Assembly (NCBI GenBank): GCA_937908115.1
Contig: CALEQZ010000041.1
Location: 88,656-152,655, forward strand
DNA length: 64,000 nucleotides
Direction of reading: 5' to 3'
From: an uncultured Alcaligenaceae bacterium
Lineage (GTDB): Bacteria; Pseudomonadota; Gammaproteobacteria; Burkholderiales; Burkholderiaceae_B
This document shows positions 25,074 to 33,304 of this stretch, in pieces. The notes under the pieces are model-generated. The model saw only the letters and a program-made list of their open reading frames with translations, was not told the origin of the DNA and ran no database searches. Positions within the stretch are counted from its first letter, which is position 1. Each line of letters begins with the position of its first letter. The translations under genes were made by a program, and so were the position numbers.

Positions 25074-25131
25074 GGCGCAAGGGCTGGGCGCGAAGGCGAC
25101 GCGCCCATTATAGGTGCGCCCGGCGCGCCTG

Positions 25132-26091
25132 CTAGTCCACGGACATGCCGGTCAGTTCCACCACTTCGGCGTACTTCTTGATCTCCTTGACCAGGAAGTC
25201 GGCCAGTTCCTGCGGCGTGCTGCTCTGGGCGTGCGCCGCCTGCGTGGCCATCAGCTCCTGGAAGGGCTTGGACGCGACCGCGGCCCGCACCGCCTTGTTC
25301 AGGCGCTCGACGTCATCGGCCGCCAGCTTGGCCGGGCCGAAGACGCCGTACCAGGACGAGAACTCGAAGTCGGGGATCCGGTCGGCGATCGGCGGCACGC
25401 CGGGGAACTCCTTCAGCGGCTCCAGGCTGGTGACGCCGAGCACCTTGATCGCGCCCTTCGGCACCGACAGCACGTTGGCCGCGGCATTGAACATCATGTC
25501 GATGTGGTTGCCCAGCAGGTCGACCTGCGCCGGGGCCGCGCCCTTGTACGGCACGGTGCGGATATCGACGCCTGCGCGGGCCTTGAACACCTCGGTGGCC
25601 ATGTGCAGCGACGACCCCAGGCCGCCCAGGCCGGCGGTGTACTTGCCCGGATTGGCCTTGAGCGTGGCCATCAGTTCTTCCATGTTGTTGGCGGGGAAGT
25701 CCTTGCGCACCGCCAGCACGCTGGGCACGGTCGCCAGCAGCGAGATGGGCGCAAAGTCCTTGACCGGATCGTAGGTCAGGTTCTTGTACAAGCTGGGGTT
25801 GGCCGAAAAGCTCGTGTAGCTGACCAGCAGGGTGTTGCCGTCCGGGGCGCTGCGGGCCACGTGCTCGGCGGCGATGTTGCCGGCTGCCCCGGCCTTGTTC
25901 TCGACCACGACGGTGCGCCCGAGCTCGTCGGCCATGCCCTTGGCCAGGCTGCGCGCGACCAGGTCGGTGACGCCGCCCGGCGAGGCGCCGACGATAAGCC
26001 GGATGGGCTGGTTCTGGGCAAGCGACGGCAGCGGCGCCAGGGCGAGCGTGGCCGCGATGGCGGCAAGGGCGGTACGGCGGGTATGGTGCAT
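25132..26091 (-). CDS. Bug/TctC-type periplasmic solute receptor (3)
   Basis: This 319-residue receptor has a signal peptide of about 26 residues (MHHTRRTALAAIAATLAL, cleaved after SLA). NQPIRLIVGASPGGVTDLVA starts the mature domain. ATG at 26091 is preferred to the one 8 codons earlier because the signal sequence begins there. It sits 39 bp after the Fe-dependent alcohol dehydrogenase, inside an operon whose first gene is another Bug receptor, so two receptors serve one pathway. Confidence 0.9.
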   Translation of the reverse strand: MHHTRRTALAAIAATLALAPLPSLAQNQPIRLIVGASPGGVTDLVARSLAKGMADELGRTVVVENKAGAAGNIAAEHVARSAPDGNTLLVSYTSFSANPSLYKNLTYDPVKDFAPISLLATVPSVLAVRKDFPANNMEELMATLKANPGKYTAGLGGLGSSLHMATEVFKARAGVDIRTVPYKGAAPAQVDLLGNHIDMMFNAAANVLSVPKGAIKVLGVTSLEPLKEFPGVPPIADRIPDFEFSSWYGVFGPAKLAADDVERLNKAVRAAVASKPFQELMATQAAHAQSSTPQELADFLVKEIKKYAEVVELTGMSVD

Positions 26092-26130
26092 GGCGAACCT
26101 CTCTCTTGAAGACAAAGCTGGGGAAACGGA

Positions 26131-27333
26131 CTACCAGGCCGCCTGCAGCAGCTGCAGGGCGGCCTCATGGGTGACGGGCGGGCCGGGGTTGAAGTGCAAC
26201 CCCCGGTCGCCCAGGACGTGGTCTGCGACTGCCGGCAGAACCGCGGCGTCCAGCTGCGTGTCGCGCAGGCGCATCGGCACGCCGATGGCCGCTTGCAGGC
26301 GCACCACGGCTTCGATGGCGGCGTCGGCGGCGGATTCTTCGCTCTGGCCCGCCTCTTCCACGCCCAGCGCCTGCGCTGCCAGGCGCAGGCGCGCCGCAGC
26401 CGCGGGCCGGTTGAACCGCATGACGTGGGGCAGCATGATGGCGTTGGCGTCGCCGTGCGACACGCCGCCGAGCGCGCCCAGGCAATGGCATAGCGCATGG
26501 TGCAGGCAGGGGCGCGCATTGACCAGAGCCATGCCGCTGAGGTGCGAGCCGTACAGCACCTCCTCGCGCGCCGGGACGCTGGCGGGATCGCGGCGCACGG
26601 CAGGCAGGCCGCGCGCCAGCAGCCGGATGCCTTCAACGGCCAGGGCGTCCGATACCGGGTTGTGCTGCCTGCTGTACAGGCTTTCGACGCAATGGGCAAG
26701 CGCGTTCATCCCGGTGCCCAGCATCAGCGCGGCGGGCACTTCGGTGTTGGCCTCGGGGTCGAGGATGACCGTGCGGGCGGCCACCTTCGGGTCGCGGAAA
26801 AGCAGTTTGCGTCCGGCGTCGTCGCGTATGCCCAGGCCGGGCGTGACCTCTGCCGCCGACGCAGTGGTCGGTACCGCGATGATGGGCAGCTTGGGCTTGT
26901 CCAGCGCAGGCGCCTCGAGTTTGTCGGGCGGCGTGAAGCGGGTGGCATGGCGCGCCAGCGGTCCGCCTTCGGCCAGCAGGATGGCGACCGCCTTGGCTGT
27001 GTCCGATACGCTGCCGCCGCCCAGCGCCAGCAGCAGATCGGCCTGCGCCTGGCGGGCCTGCCCGGCCACGCGCTCGACCAGGCCCACGCCCGAATGCGGC
27101 GTCACCTCGTCGAACACCCCGGCCAGCAGCGGGCCCAGCGCCTGCCTGACCCGCGCGGCCGTAGCGCTGGCCGCGGTCGTCCTGCCCATCAGCAGCAGCA
27201 CGCGCCGGCCGCCCAGCCGGCGTACCTCGTCCGGCAGCAGGGCCAGCGACCCCGCTCCCATCACCACGCGCGCGGCCAGGCCGTCGTGCGTCATTGTCCG
27301 TACGGCGATTCCGGTATTGCTGTCTGCCTGCAT
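26131..27333 (-). CDS. Iron-containing alcohol dehydrogenase, maleylacetate reductase-like
   Basis: This 400-residue group III dehydrogenase has an N-terminal nucleotide-binding half (LALGGGSVSDTAKAVAILLA at about 95) and a C-terminal helical half with the metal site. Metal-site histidines appear in NALAHCVESLYSR, CLHHALCHCLG and GGVSHGD. It could reduce an oxo- or enol-acid, or oxidise a hydroxyacid, using NAD(P)H. It follows the hydratase small subunit by 126 bp, the largest gap in this operon, so an internal promoter is possible. GAAGAGCAGG precedes the start. Confidence 0.85.
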   Translation of the reverse strand: MQADSNTGIAVRTMTHDGLAARVVMGAGSLALLPDEVRRLGGRRVLLLMGRTTAASATAARVRQALGPLLAGVFDEVTPHSGVGLVERVAGQARQAQADLLLALGGGSVSDTAKAVAILLAEGGPLARHATRFTPPDKLEAPALDKPKLPIIAVPTTASAAEVTPGLGIRDDAGRKLLFRDPKVAARTVILDPEANTEVPAALMLGTGMNALAHCVESLYSRQHNPVSDALAVEGIRLLARGLPAVRRDPASVPAREEVLYGSHLSGMALVNARPCLHHALCHCLGALGGVSHGDANAIMLPHVMRFNRPAAAARLRLAAQALGVEEAGQSEESAADAAIEAVVRLQAAIGVPMRLRDTQLDAAVLPAVADHVLGDRGLHFNPGPPVTHEAALQLLQAAW

Positions 27334-27459
27334 GGCCTGCTCTTCATCTTTATAGTCGTTGGCACGGCGCCTTGCGGCGCGCGCCGGTTCCCCCGCCGGG
27401 GGCCGACGCCTTCGCAACGGGCGAGGGCGCCGGTCCGGGTCGTTGCTGCGGTATGCGCG

Positions 27460-27969
27460 TCAGGCTCTCCTGCCCAGCCGCTGCAGCGTGTATGCCTCCA
27501 GGCCGCCGGCCTGCAGGATGGAAATGATGCCAGCCGGCGTGGGCGTTACCTTCAGGGCGGTTTCCTGCCCCGGCAGCCGCGCCAGGCCCTGGGCGAGGTC
27601 CAGCTCCAGCCGGTCCCCGGTCTGCACGCGCGGCGGCACTTCGGGGCAGATGACGCTGGGCAGCCCCAGGTTGATGGCGTCGCGCTCCCAGGCCGCTGCA
27701 AAGCTCTGGGCCACCACGCCGCCCAGGCCCATGGCCTTGAACGCGCCGACCAGGCCTTCCAGGTGCTTGCCGGTGCCGAAGGCCCGCCCGGCGACGATGA
27801 TGTCGCCGGGCCGGGCGCGCGAGGCGAAGTCCGGCATCACGTCCTCCAGCACGTGGGGGACCAGCTTGTCGAATTCGCCGGCGCGCACCATGCCGTCGTA
27901 CTTGCCCGAAAGAAAGTAATTGCTGGTGACGTTGTCGCCGAACTTCCAGACCGTACCTTTCAATATCAT
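27460..27969 (-). CDS. Aconitase-superfamily hydratase, small subunit
   Basis: This 169-residue swivelling-domain protein resembles LeuD and the small subunits of homoaconitase or dimethylmaleate hydratase. The loop region contains RAFGTGKHLEGLVGAFKAMG where classical members have GCGSSREHA, so substrate recognition differs. The start overlaps the large-subunit stop by 4 bp, consistent with fixed stoichiometry. Two such subunits form one [4Fe-4S] hydro-lyase. The absence of leuB and leuA nearby argues against leucine synthesis. Confidence 0.87.
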   Translation of the reverse strand: MILKGTVWKFGDNVTSNYFLSGKYDGMVRAGEFDKLVPHVLEDVMPDFASRARPGDIIVAGRAFGTGKHLEGLVGAFKAMGLGGVVAQSFAAAWERDAINLGLPSVICPEVPPRVQTGDRLELDLAQGLARLPGQETALKVTPTPAGIISILQAGGLEAYTLQRLGRRA

Positions 27970-29249
27970 GCCTTGCCTCCGGTATCGCCGGCCCGCTGCG
28001 CCGGCGCGCTGATGCGCCCCGCAACGGCCGAGGCCGCCACCACGGCTGCGTTGGCCAGGTAGATCTTGGCCGTGCTGCTGCCCATGCGGCCAGGCCAGTT
28101 CTCCACCGATCCGGTGATGCAGACTTCGCCGTCGTCGAGCAGCAGCGGCGACTGGTTGCCGTAGAAGCAGGCGCCGCAGCCCGGCGTCGTGACGGTCGCC
28201 CCGGCGCCGACGAAGGTGGCGATCAACCCTTCCTCGGTCGCCTGCGCCATCACTTCGGAGGAAATGGGCGTGACGACCAGGCGCACGCCCGGATGCACCT
28301 TGCGCCCGCGCAGCACGTCGGCCGCCAGGCGCAGGTCGTGCATGCGGCCCGACGAACAGGAGCCGATGTAGGCCGCGTCGATGCCGACGCTCCCGACGGC
28401 ATCCAGCGGCTGGATGCGGCTGGGGTCGTCCGGTCCGGACACCAGCGGCTGGAAACTGCCGAGGTCGTATTCGCGGGTCTCGACGTAGTCAGCATCCGGA
28501 TCGGCCTGCACGGGCTCGTAGCCTTGCCGCACACGTCCCTTCAGGTAGGCCTGCAGCACCGCGTCGTGCGGGAAGACCATGGTCAGCGCGCCCATGTGCG
28601 GCGCGCCGTTGGCCACGGCCATGCGCACGTCCAGGGGGATGGTATTCACCCCGGGCCCGTCGAACTCCAGCACCCGGCCTTCGGCCACGCCCGCCAGGTC
28701 CTGCATCAGGCGGAAATAGATGTCCTTGCCCAGCACGCCGGGGGGCAGTTCGCCGTTCAGGACGATGCGGATGCATTCCGGCGCGCGCAGCCACATGTCG
28801 CCGGTGGCCATGATGTAGGGGATGGCGTCCAGGGTGGCGACCGCAAAGCAATTGAACGCCCCCAGCGTCGGCCCCTGCGTATCGGCGGCCGCGTACACCG
28901 TGCCGGGCAGCACGTAGCCGTGCTCGGCCGGTATCTGGTGCGATAGCCCGTGGCGCCCGATGTCGTAGACGTTTTCCACAGGGATGTCTTGCCTGCGCGC
29001 CCACGACCGGATCATCGGGAAGTTGCCGACGCCGTCGCCCAGGTTGCGGTACAGGTGGTCGAACGTGATGACCACGCGCGACGGGTCCCATACCTTCAGG
29101 CCGTTGCTGTCGAAGAACCGTATCCAGTGCCGGAAGTTGCTGGAATCCATCAGCGACACCGTCTGCACGCTCGCCCACAGGAAATCCCCGCGCGAGACCG
29201 GGCGGCCGGCCGCCCGGGACAGGATTTTTTCGGACATCGTCTGGCCCAT
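27966..29249 (-). CDS. Aconitase-superfamily hydratase, large subunit
   Basis: This 427-residue protein has the three-domain LeuC/AcnA fold. Cluster-binding cysteines are visible in IGSCSSGRMHDLRLAADVLR and TPGCGACFYG, matching the [4Fe-4S] site, and the N-terminal half has VVITFDHLYRNLGDGVGNF. Start 29249 has GAGGAGATAG 4-5 bases upstream; a much longer in-frame reading through the preceding gene is rejected. It is next to a PEP mutase-family lyase, the pairing known from dimethylmaleate hydratase and dimethylmalate lyase of nicotinate fermentation. Function as a 2-alkylmalate-type hydratase is inferred. Confidence 0.88.
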   Translation of the reverse strand: MGQTMSEKILSRAAGRPVSRGDFLWASVQTVSLMDSSNFRHWIRFFDSNGLKVWDPSRVVITFDHLYRNLGDGVGNFPMIRSWARRQDIPVENVYDIGRHGLSHQIPAEHGYVLPGTVYAAADTQGPTLGAFNCFAVATLDAIPYIMATGDMWLRAPECIRIVLNGELPPGVLGKDIYFRLMQDLAGVAEGRVLEFDGPGVNTIPLDVRMAVANGAPHMGALTMVFPHDAVLQAYLKGRVRQGYEPVQADPDADYVETREYDLGSFQPLVSGPDDPSRIQPLDAVGSVGIDAAYIGSCSSGRMHDLRLAADVLRGRKVHPGVRLVVTPISSEVMAQATEEGLIATFVGAGATVTTPGCGACFYGNQSPLLLDDGEVCITGSVENWPGRMGSSTAKIYLANAAVVAASAVAGRISAPAQRAGDTGGKA

Positions 29250-29284
29250 GGGGCTATCTCCTCGCATCCCTTTGGGTCGTGGCG

Positions 29285-30169
29285 CTACGCGGCGTCGGTC
29301 GGGAACCGCGCGCTCCATTCGTTGAATTCCGGCAGGCCAGCCAGCGCGTTGATTTCGTCGAACCCGGCAAAGGCGCCCAGCGAGCCCTGCACGCTGCCCG
29401 ACGCGGCCAGTTCGCGCAGCACGTTGCGCTGCGCAGCCACGCCGGCCAGCAGCAGGATGGACGGATGGATGACCATGGAAAAGCCGCGCTTGCCGGCTTC
29501 CTCGGGCGTGACCAGGTGGCTGAGCTTCTTGAGCATGACCGACATGGGCAGCATGACGGTGGGCTTGCGCGCCGCAGCGGCGATCGCGCGCATTTCCTCT
29601 TCCGAGGAAATGTCCAGCACCATGGTCACGTCCGCGCCTGCGTCTTCCCAGGCGGCCAGCCTGCGCAGCGCCTCGTCCAGGCCGTGCACGCCCAGCGCAT
29701 CGGTGCGGCCGATGATGACCATGCCGTCCGGGTCGCGGCGGGCGGCCGCCGCGGCGCGCAGCTTTTGCTGCATTTCGTGCACCGGCACCAGCTCCTTGCC
29801 GGCAATGGCCGCGCAGCGCTTGGGCGTGATCTGGTCTTCCAGCTGAATGGCGGCGGCGCCGGCCTGCTCCAGGGCGCGGACCGTCTCCACCACGTTCGGT
29901 ATGCCGCCGTAGCCCGTGTCGGCGTCGACGATCAGCGGGATCGACACGGACTGGGCGATGCTGCGGGCGCGCTCGACGACGTCGGCCATGGCAAGGATGC
30001 CGATGTCGGGCTTGCCGCAGCTGGCGGCCACGCAGAACCCCGACATATAGGCGGCCGGAAAGCCCAGGGACTCGATCAGCCGCGCCCCCATGGCGTCGTA
30101 GCACCCCGGCGCCATGGCGGTCTGCGGGCCGGATATGAGTTCTCGAAGACGTTTACCTGGCGACTGCAT
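29285..30169 (-). CDS. PEP mutase/isocitrate lyase-family C-C lyase (1)
   Basis: This 294-residue TIM-barrel enzyme belongs to the PEP mutase/2-methylisocitrate lyase superfamily. Mg-binding and catalytic patterns include LIVDADTGYGGIPNVVETVR and AIQLEDQITPKRCAAIAGK. In true isocitrate and methylisocitrate lyases the catalytic Cys is in KxCGH; here KRCAAIAGK keeps the Cys but not the GH pair, so the substrate differs. It is a candidate lyase for an alkylmalate made by the adjacent hydratase, releasing pyruvate. It follows the first receptor gene by 39 bp. Confidence 0.85.
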   Translation of the reverse strand: MQSPGKRLRELISGPQTAMAPGCYDAMGARLIESLGFPAAYMSGFCVAASCGKPDIGILAMADVVERARSIAQSVSIPLIVDADTGYGGIPNVVETVRALEQAGAAAIQLEDQITPKRCAAIAGKELVPVHEMQQKLRAAAAARRDPDGMVIIGRTDALGVHGLDEALRRLAAWEDAGADVTMVLDISSEEEMRAIAAAARKPTVMLPMSVMLKKLSHLVTPEEAGKRGFSMVIHPSILLLAGVAAQRNVLRELAASGSVQGSLGAFAGFDEINALAGLPEFNEWSARFPTDAA

Positions 30170-30208
30170 CGGAGGATCTCCAAAAAGTATTGGTGTGGCG
30201 GGCGGGGT

Positions 30209-31198
30209 CTACTCGTTGGCCTTGATGCCCGCGTCGGCGATGAATTTTGCCCAGCGGGCGCGCTCGGACTTGATGAATGCCGCGAACTCCTGCGGGCTGC
30301 TCCCCTTGAGTTGGTAGCCCAGGGGAGTGAGCTTTTTGGCGACTTCCGGCATGGCCAGCACGGCGTTGAGCTCGGTGTTCAGGCGTTCGACGATGGCCGG
30401 GGGCGTGCCCTGGGGCGCCAGCAGGCCCAGCCAGGGCGCAAACTGGTAGTTGGGGAATCCCGATTCGGCTACCGTGGGTACGTCCGGCACCAGCGCCGAC
30501 CGGGTGGCGTCCGTGACGGCGAACGCCCGCAGCTTGCCGCCGTTGACCAGGGGCAGGGCCGACGGCAGGGCATCGAACAGCACCTGGATATGGTCGCCTT
30601 GCAGGTCGGTCAGCGCGGGGGCGCTGCCCTTGTAGGGGATTTGCGTCATCTGTATGCCGGCCAGCTGCTTGAGCAGTTCGGCCGCCAGGTGGGCGCCGCT
30701 GCCGTTGCCGGTCGCGCCGTAGTTCAGCCGGCCGGGACGGGACTTGGCCAGGTCGATGAGCTCGCGCAGGTTGTTTGCCTGCACCTTGGGGCTGACCACC
30801 AGGATGAGCGGGGTGGTGGCGATGCGGCCTATCGGGGCGTAGTCCTTGACCGGGTCGTAGGGCAGGTCCTTGTAGAGGCTGGGATGGACCGCCAGGGTGC
30901 TGAAGTAGCCCATCAGCAGCGTATAGCCGTCGCCCTCGGCCTGCGCCGCGACCCGGTTGCCGACGATGCCGCTGGCCCCGGGGTGGTTTTCGACGATGAC
31001 CGTCTGCCCCAGCCGCTCGGACAGGCGCTCGGCGACCACGCGGCCGAGAATGTCCACCACGCCGCCGGGAGGATAGCCCACGATCATGCGCACGGGCTTG
31101 GTCGGGTAGTCCTGCGCCGAGGCGGGGGCCGTGGCTGCGAATCCGACGGCAGCCAAGGCGGCGGCTGCGATGCAACGGGCAAAGGGCTGCTTTCCCAT
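30209..31198 (-). CDS. Bug/TctC-type periplasmic solute receptor (4)
   Basis: This 329-residue receptor has signal peptide MGKQPFARCIAAAALAAVGF, ending near PASAQD, and a mature domain opening with YPTKPVRMIVGYPPGGVVD. It is the first gene of the seven-gene minus-strand operon (to 24315). Its start at 31198 follows an AGGAGA ribosome site. Its upstream region holds TGTTCT palindromes, so its ligand may be the compound that controls the operon. Confidence 0.92.
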   Translation of the reverse strand: MGKQPFARCIAAAALAAVGFAATAPASAQDYPTKPVRMIVGYPPGGVVDILGRVVAERLSERLGQTVIVENHPGASGIVGNRVAAQAEGDGYTLLMGYFSTLAVHPSLYKDLPYDPVKDYAPIGRIATTPLILVVSPKVQANNLRELIDLAKSRPGRLNYGATGNGSGAHLAAELLKQLAGIQMTQIPYKGSAPALTDLQGDHIQVLFDALPSALPLVNGGKLRAFAVTDATRSALVPDVPTVAESGFPNYQFAPWLGLLAPQGTPPAIVERLNTELNAVLAMPEVAKKLTPLGYQLKGSSPQEFAAFIKSERARWAKFIADAGIKANE

Positions 31199-31210
31199 AG
31201 TTGTCTCCTG

Positions 31211-31250
31211 TGTTCTGTCTGAAAGAACTATTGTTCTGTTTGATCGAATT
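31211..31250. promoter_or_regulatory. TGTTCT-type operator copies near the Bug receptor start
   Basis: TGTTCT-N7-AGAACT (31211-31229) is a near-perfect dyad, followed after 2 bp by TGTTCTGTTTGATCGAATT (31232-31250), in which only the left half is well conserved. They lie 12-52 bp upstream of the receptor gene start, where a bound protein would block or shape transcription of the minus-strand operon. Confidence 0.6.
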
Positions 31251-31361
31251 ATTCCCACAGGACACCGGAACTGTCAAGAAGGATTTCCCATGCGTTCCGG
31301 GATTGTCCGATGTGTGTTCTTTCGTCTGCACCGCGTCATTGACTTGCGCGAACTTAGGCAT

Positions 31362-31401
31362 TTATTCTAATAACAGAATATATGTTCTGTTTAACAGAAC
31401 A
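31362..31401. promoter_or_regulatory. Perfect TGTTCTGTT-T-AACAGAACA palindrome and neighbour
   Basis: 31383-31401 is a perfect 9+1+9 dyad. Beside it, TATTCT-N6-AGAATA (31363-31380) is a close relative. Together with the copies at 31211-31250, this 317-bp divergent gap between the receptor and TauD-like genes has four related sites. The regulator is not obvious in the window. No gene was seen in the gap. Confidence 0.7.
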
Positions 31402-31515
31402 ATGACGATCGGCACCGGAAACGCTGCAAGTCCGTCCTGCTCATGGGCGGCGGCGCGCACGCAGACGGACCAGGCCGGCAGCCGGGCTGCCGGCGATTCG
31501 CATAAGGAGGCAGTC

Positions 31516-32505
31516 ATGCAGCAGACCAAGGACCCCGCGGCCTGGACCCGGGAAAGCGTGGGCGGCAAGCCGGGGATTACGGTGACGCTTGAGGAGGCGC
31601 ATCTCTCGGAGATCGAATCCATTCTGGCGCGCACCCGCGGGCGGGCGTTGCAGGAGATCGAGCGCGAGGACTTCGCCGCCCCCCAGCTCAACGCGCTGCT
31701 GGCCGGCGTGCGCAAGCTGCTGCTGCGAGGCCCGGGCGCGGTGCTCATCGACGGCGTGACGCCGGAGCGCTTCCGTCCCGAGGATTTCGAGAAAATCTTC
31801 TGGGGCGTCGGCACGCATCTGGGCCGGCCTGCGGTGCAGAGCATGCGCGGCGACCGGCTGGGCTATGTGCAGATGGAGACCGACACCAACACGACCGGCC
31901 GGGGTTCGCGCAGTTCGGCCGAGCTGTATCCCCATACCGATGCCTTTGAGCTCGTCGGCCTGATGTGCGTGCGCAAGGCCGAGTCCGGTGGCCTCAGCCG
32001 CCTGGTCAGCGCGCTGGGCGTGCACAACGAGATCCTGCGCACGCGCCCGGAGCTGATGCCGGCGCTGTATCGCGGGTTTCCCCAGGCGGTCTTCGAGGCC
32101 AAGTTCTCGGCACAGCCGGTCACGCCCTACGACATCCCGGTGTTCTCCTGCGTGGAGGGCTACGTGAGCTGCCTGTACAGCCGGCTGTTCATCAACGCAG
32201 CGGCCGAGAAACTGGGGCGTCCCCTGCCCGACGACCTCGTCGAGGCGCTGGACTACTTCGAGCAATTGAACAACGGCGACGTCTACGGCATGGATTTCCT
32301 GCTGGAGCCCGGCGAGATGCTGTTCTGGAACAACTACGTGGTCCTGCACGCGCGCACCGCATTCAAGGACACGCCAGAGCATCGCCGGCTGCTGCTCAGG
32401 CTGTGGCTGGACGTGACCCCGGGCAGGCCGGTCGTCCCGCCGCTGGCCGCGCACGGAATGCTGTACGAGCGCCTCTACCGCGATGCCGCGGCGGCGCAAG
32501 CCTGA
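31516..32505 (+). CDS. TauD/TfdA-family Fe(II)/2-oxoglutarate dioxygenase
   Basis: This 329-residue oxygenase couples 2-oxoglutarate decarboxylation to hydroxylation of a substrate. The iron facial triad is visible as His and Asp in ELYPHTDAFELV and the distal His in VVLHARTAF. The 2-oxoglutarate-binding Arg is in LLLRLWLD. ATG at 31516 has a strong AAGGAGG 5 bases upstream, which rules out the longer upstream reading. It is followed 10 bp later by an HpaI-type aldolase, so the hydroxylated product may be cleaved by that aldolase. Expression likely depends on the TGTTCT sites. Confidence 0.9.
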   Translation: MQQTKDPAAWTRESVGGKPGITVTLEEAHLSEIESILARTRGRALQEIEREDFAAPQLNALLAGVRKLLLRGPGAVLIDGVTPERFRPEDFEKIFWGVGTHLGRPAVQSMRGDRLGYVQMETDTNTTGRGSRSSAELYPHTDAFELVGLMCVRKAESGGLSRLVSALGVHNEILRTRPELMPALYRGFPQAVFEAKFSAQPVTPYDIPVFSCVEGYVSCLYSRLFINAAAEKLGRPLPDDLVEALDYFEQLNNGDVYGMDFLLEPGEMLFWNNYVVLHARTAFKDTPEHRRLLLRLWLDVTPGRPVVPPLAAHGMLYERLYRDAAAAQA

Positions 32506-32515
32506 AGGAGCGCGC

Positions 32516-33304
32516 ATGGATACTGACCTGAAAAGCCGGCTGGATGCCGGCGTGCCCGTGGTGGGCTCGCTGGCTTTCCTGCCCAGCGCCGACCTCGTGG
32601 AGATCATGGCCCTGGCGGGATTCGATTTCGTCATCATCGACCAGGAGCACAGCCCCAAGAACTGGGAGACCGTCACCCACATGATCCGCGCGGCCAGCCT
32701 GCGCGGGGCGACGCCGCTGGTGCGTGTGCGCGAGAACGCCGAAAAGGACATACTCGGCGCGCTCGAATCCGGCGCCGGAGGCATCGTGGTGCCATTCGTC
32801 AATGATCCGGCCGACGTGCGCCGGGCCGTCGACGCCATGCGCTACCCGCCCGAAGGCCGGCGCGGCAGCTGCAGCGTCACCCGCGCCGCCGAATACGGCA
32901 GGCTGCGGCCCGTGTTCCTGGAGCATTGCCGGCAGGTCAACCGGCGTCTGCCGCTGTTCGCCCTGATCGAGGATGCCGCGGCGGTGCGCAACATCGATGC
33001 CATCGTATCGGCCGATACACGGCCGGACGTGCTGATGATAGGCCGCTCGGACCTGGCTTCGTCGCTGGGCCGGCCCGGGCAGGTCGAGGACCCGGAAGTC
33101 CTCGCCGCGACGCAGCGCGTCATCGAGGCCGCCCGCAATGCCACGCCCGCCATCCCGGTCTGCATGGTCGTCTACGGCGCGGACGAGGCGGCGCGCTGGC
33201 TCGGGGACGACTGCCGAGTGCTGTGCTATCCGTCGGACTCCGCGCTGTTCATGGGCGCCGCGCAGGCGGCCGTCGCCGCCATCCGGCAGGGCGCGGGGGC
33301 CTAG
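32516..33304 (+). CDS. HpaI/HpcH-family class II aldolase
   Basis: This 262-residue TIM-barrel aldolase splits 2-keto-3-deoxy or 4-hydroxy-2-oxo acids into pyruvate and an aldehyde, using a divalent metal. The His base is in IIDQEHSP, a metal-site Glu is in ALIEDAAAV and a conserved Asp is in IGRSDLASSLG. AAGGAG precedes ATG at 32516. It is paired with the TauD-like dioxygenase. Its stop overlaps the convergent NnrE/NnrD gene by 4 bp. Confidence 0.9.
   Translation: MDTDLKSRLDAGVPVVGSLAFLPSADLVEIMALAGFDFVIIDQEHSPKNWETVTHMIRAASLRGATPLVRVRENAEKDILGALESGAGGIVVPFVNDPADVRRAVDAMRYPPEGRRGSCSVTRAAEYGRLRPVFLEHCRQVNRRLPLFALIEDAAAVRNIDAIVSADTRPDVLMIGRSDLASSLGRPGQVEDPEVLAATQRVIEAARNATPAIPVCMVVYGADEAARWLGDDCRVLCYPSDSALFMGAAQAAVAAIRQGAGA

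Noticed and set aside
27460..29249. leuC/leuD for leucine biosynthesis
   Set aside because: The context has no leuA or leuB and pairs the subunits with a lyase, and the small-subunit loop differs from LeuD.
27966..30104. Extended 712-codon reading of the hydratase large subunit
   Set aside because: The extra upstream part is antisense-like, low-complexity sequence in another frame of the lyase gene; a strong ribosome site supports a start at 29249.
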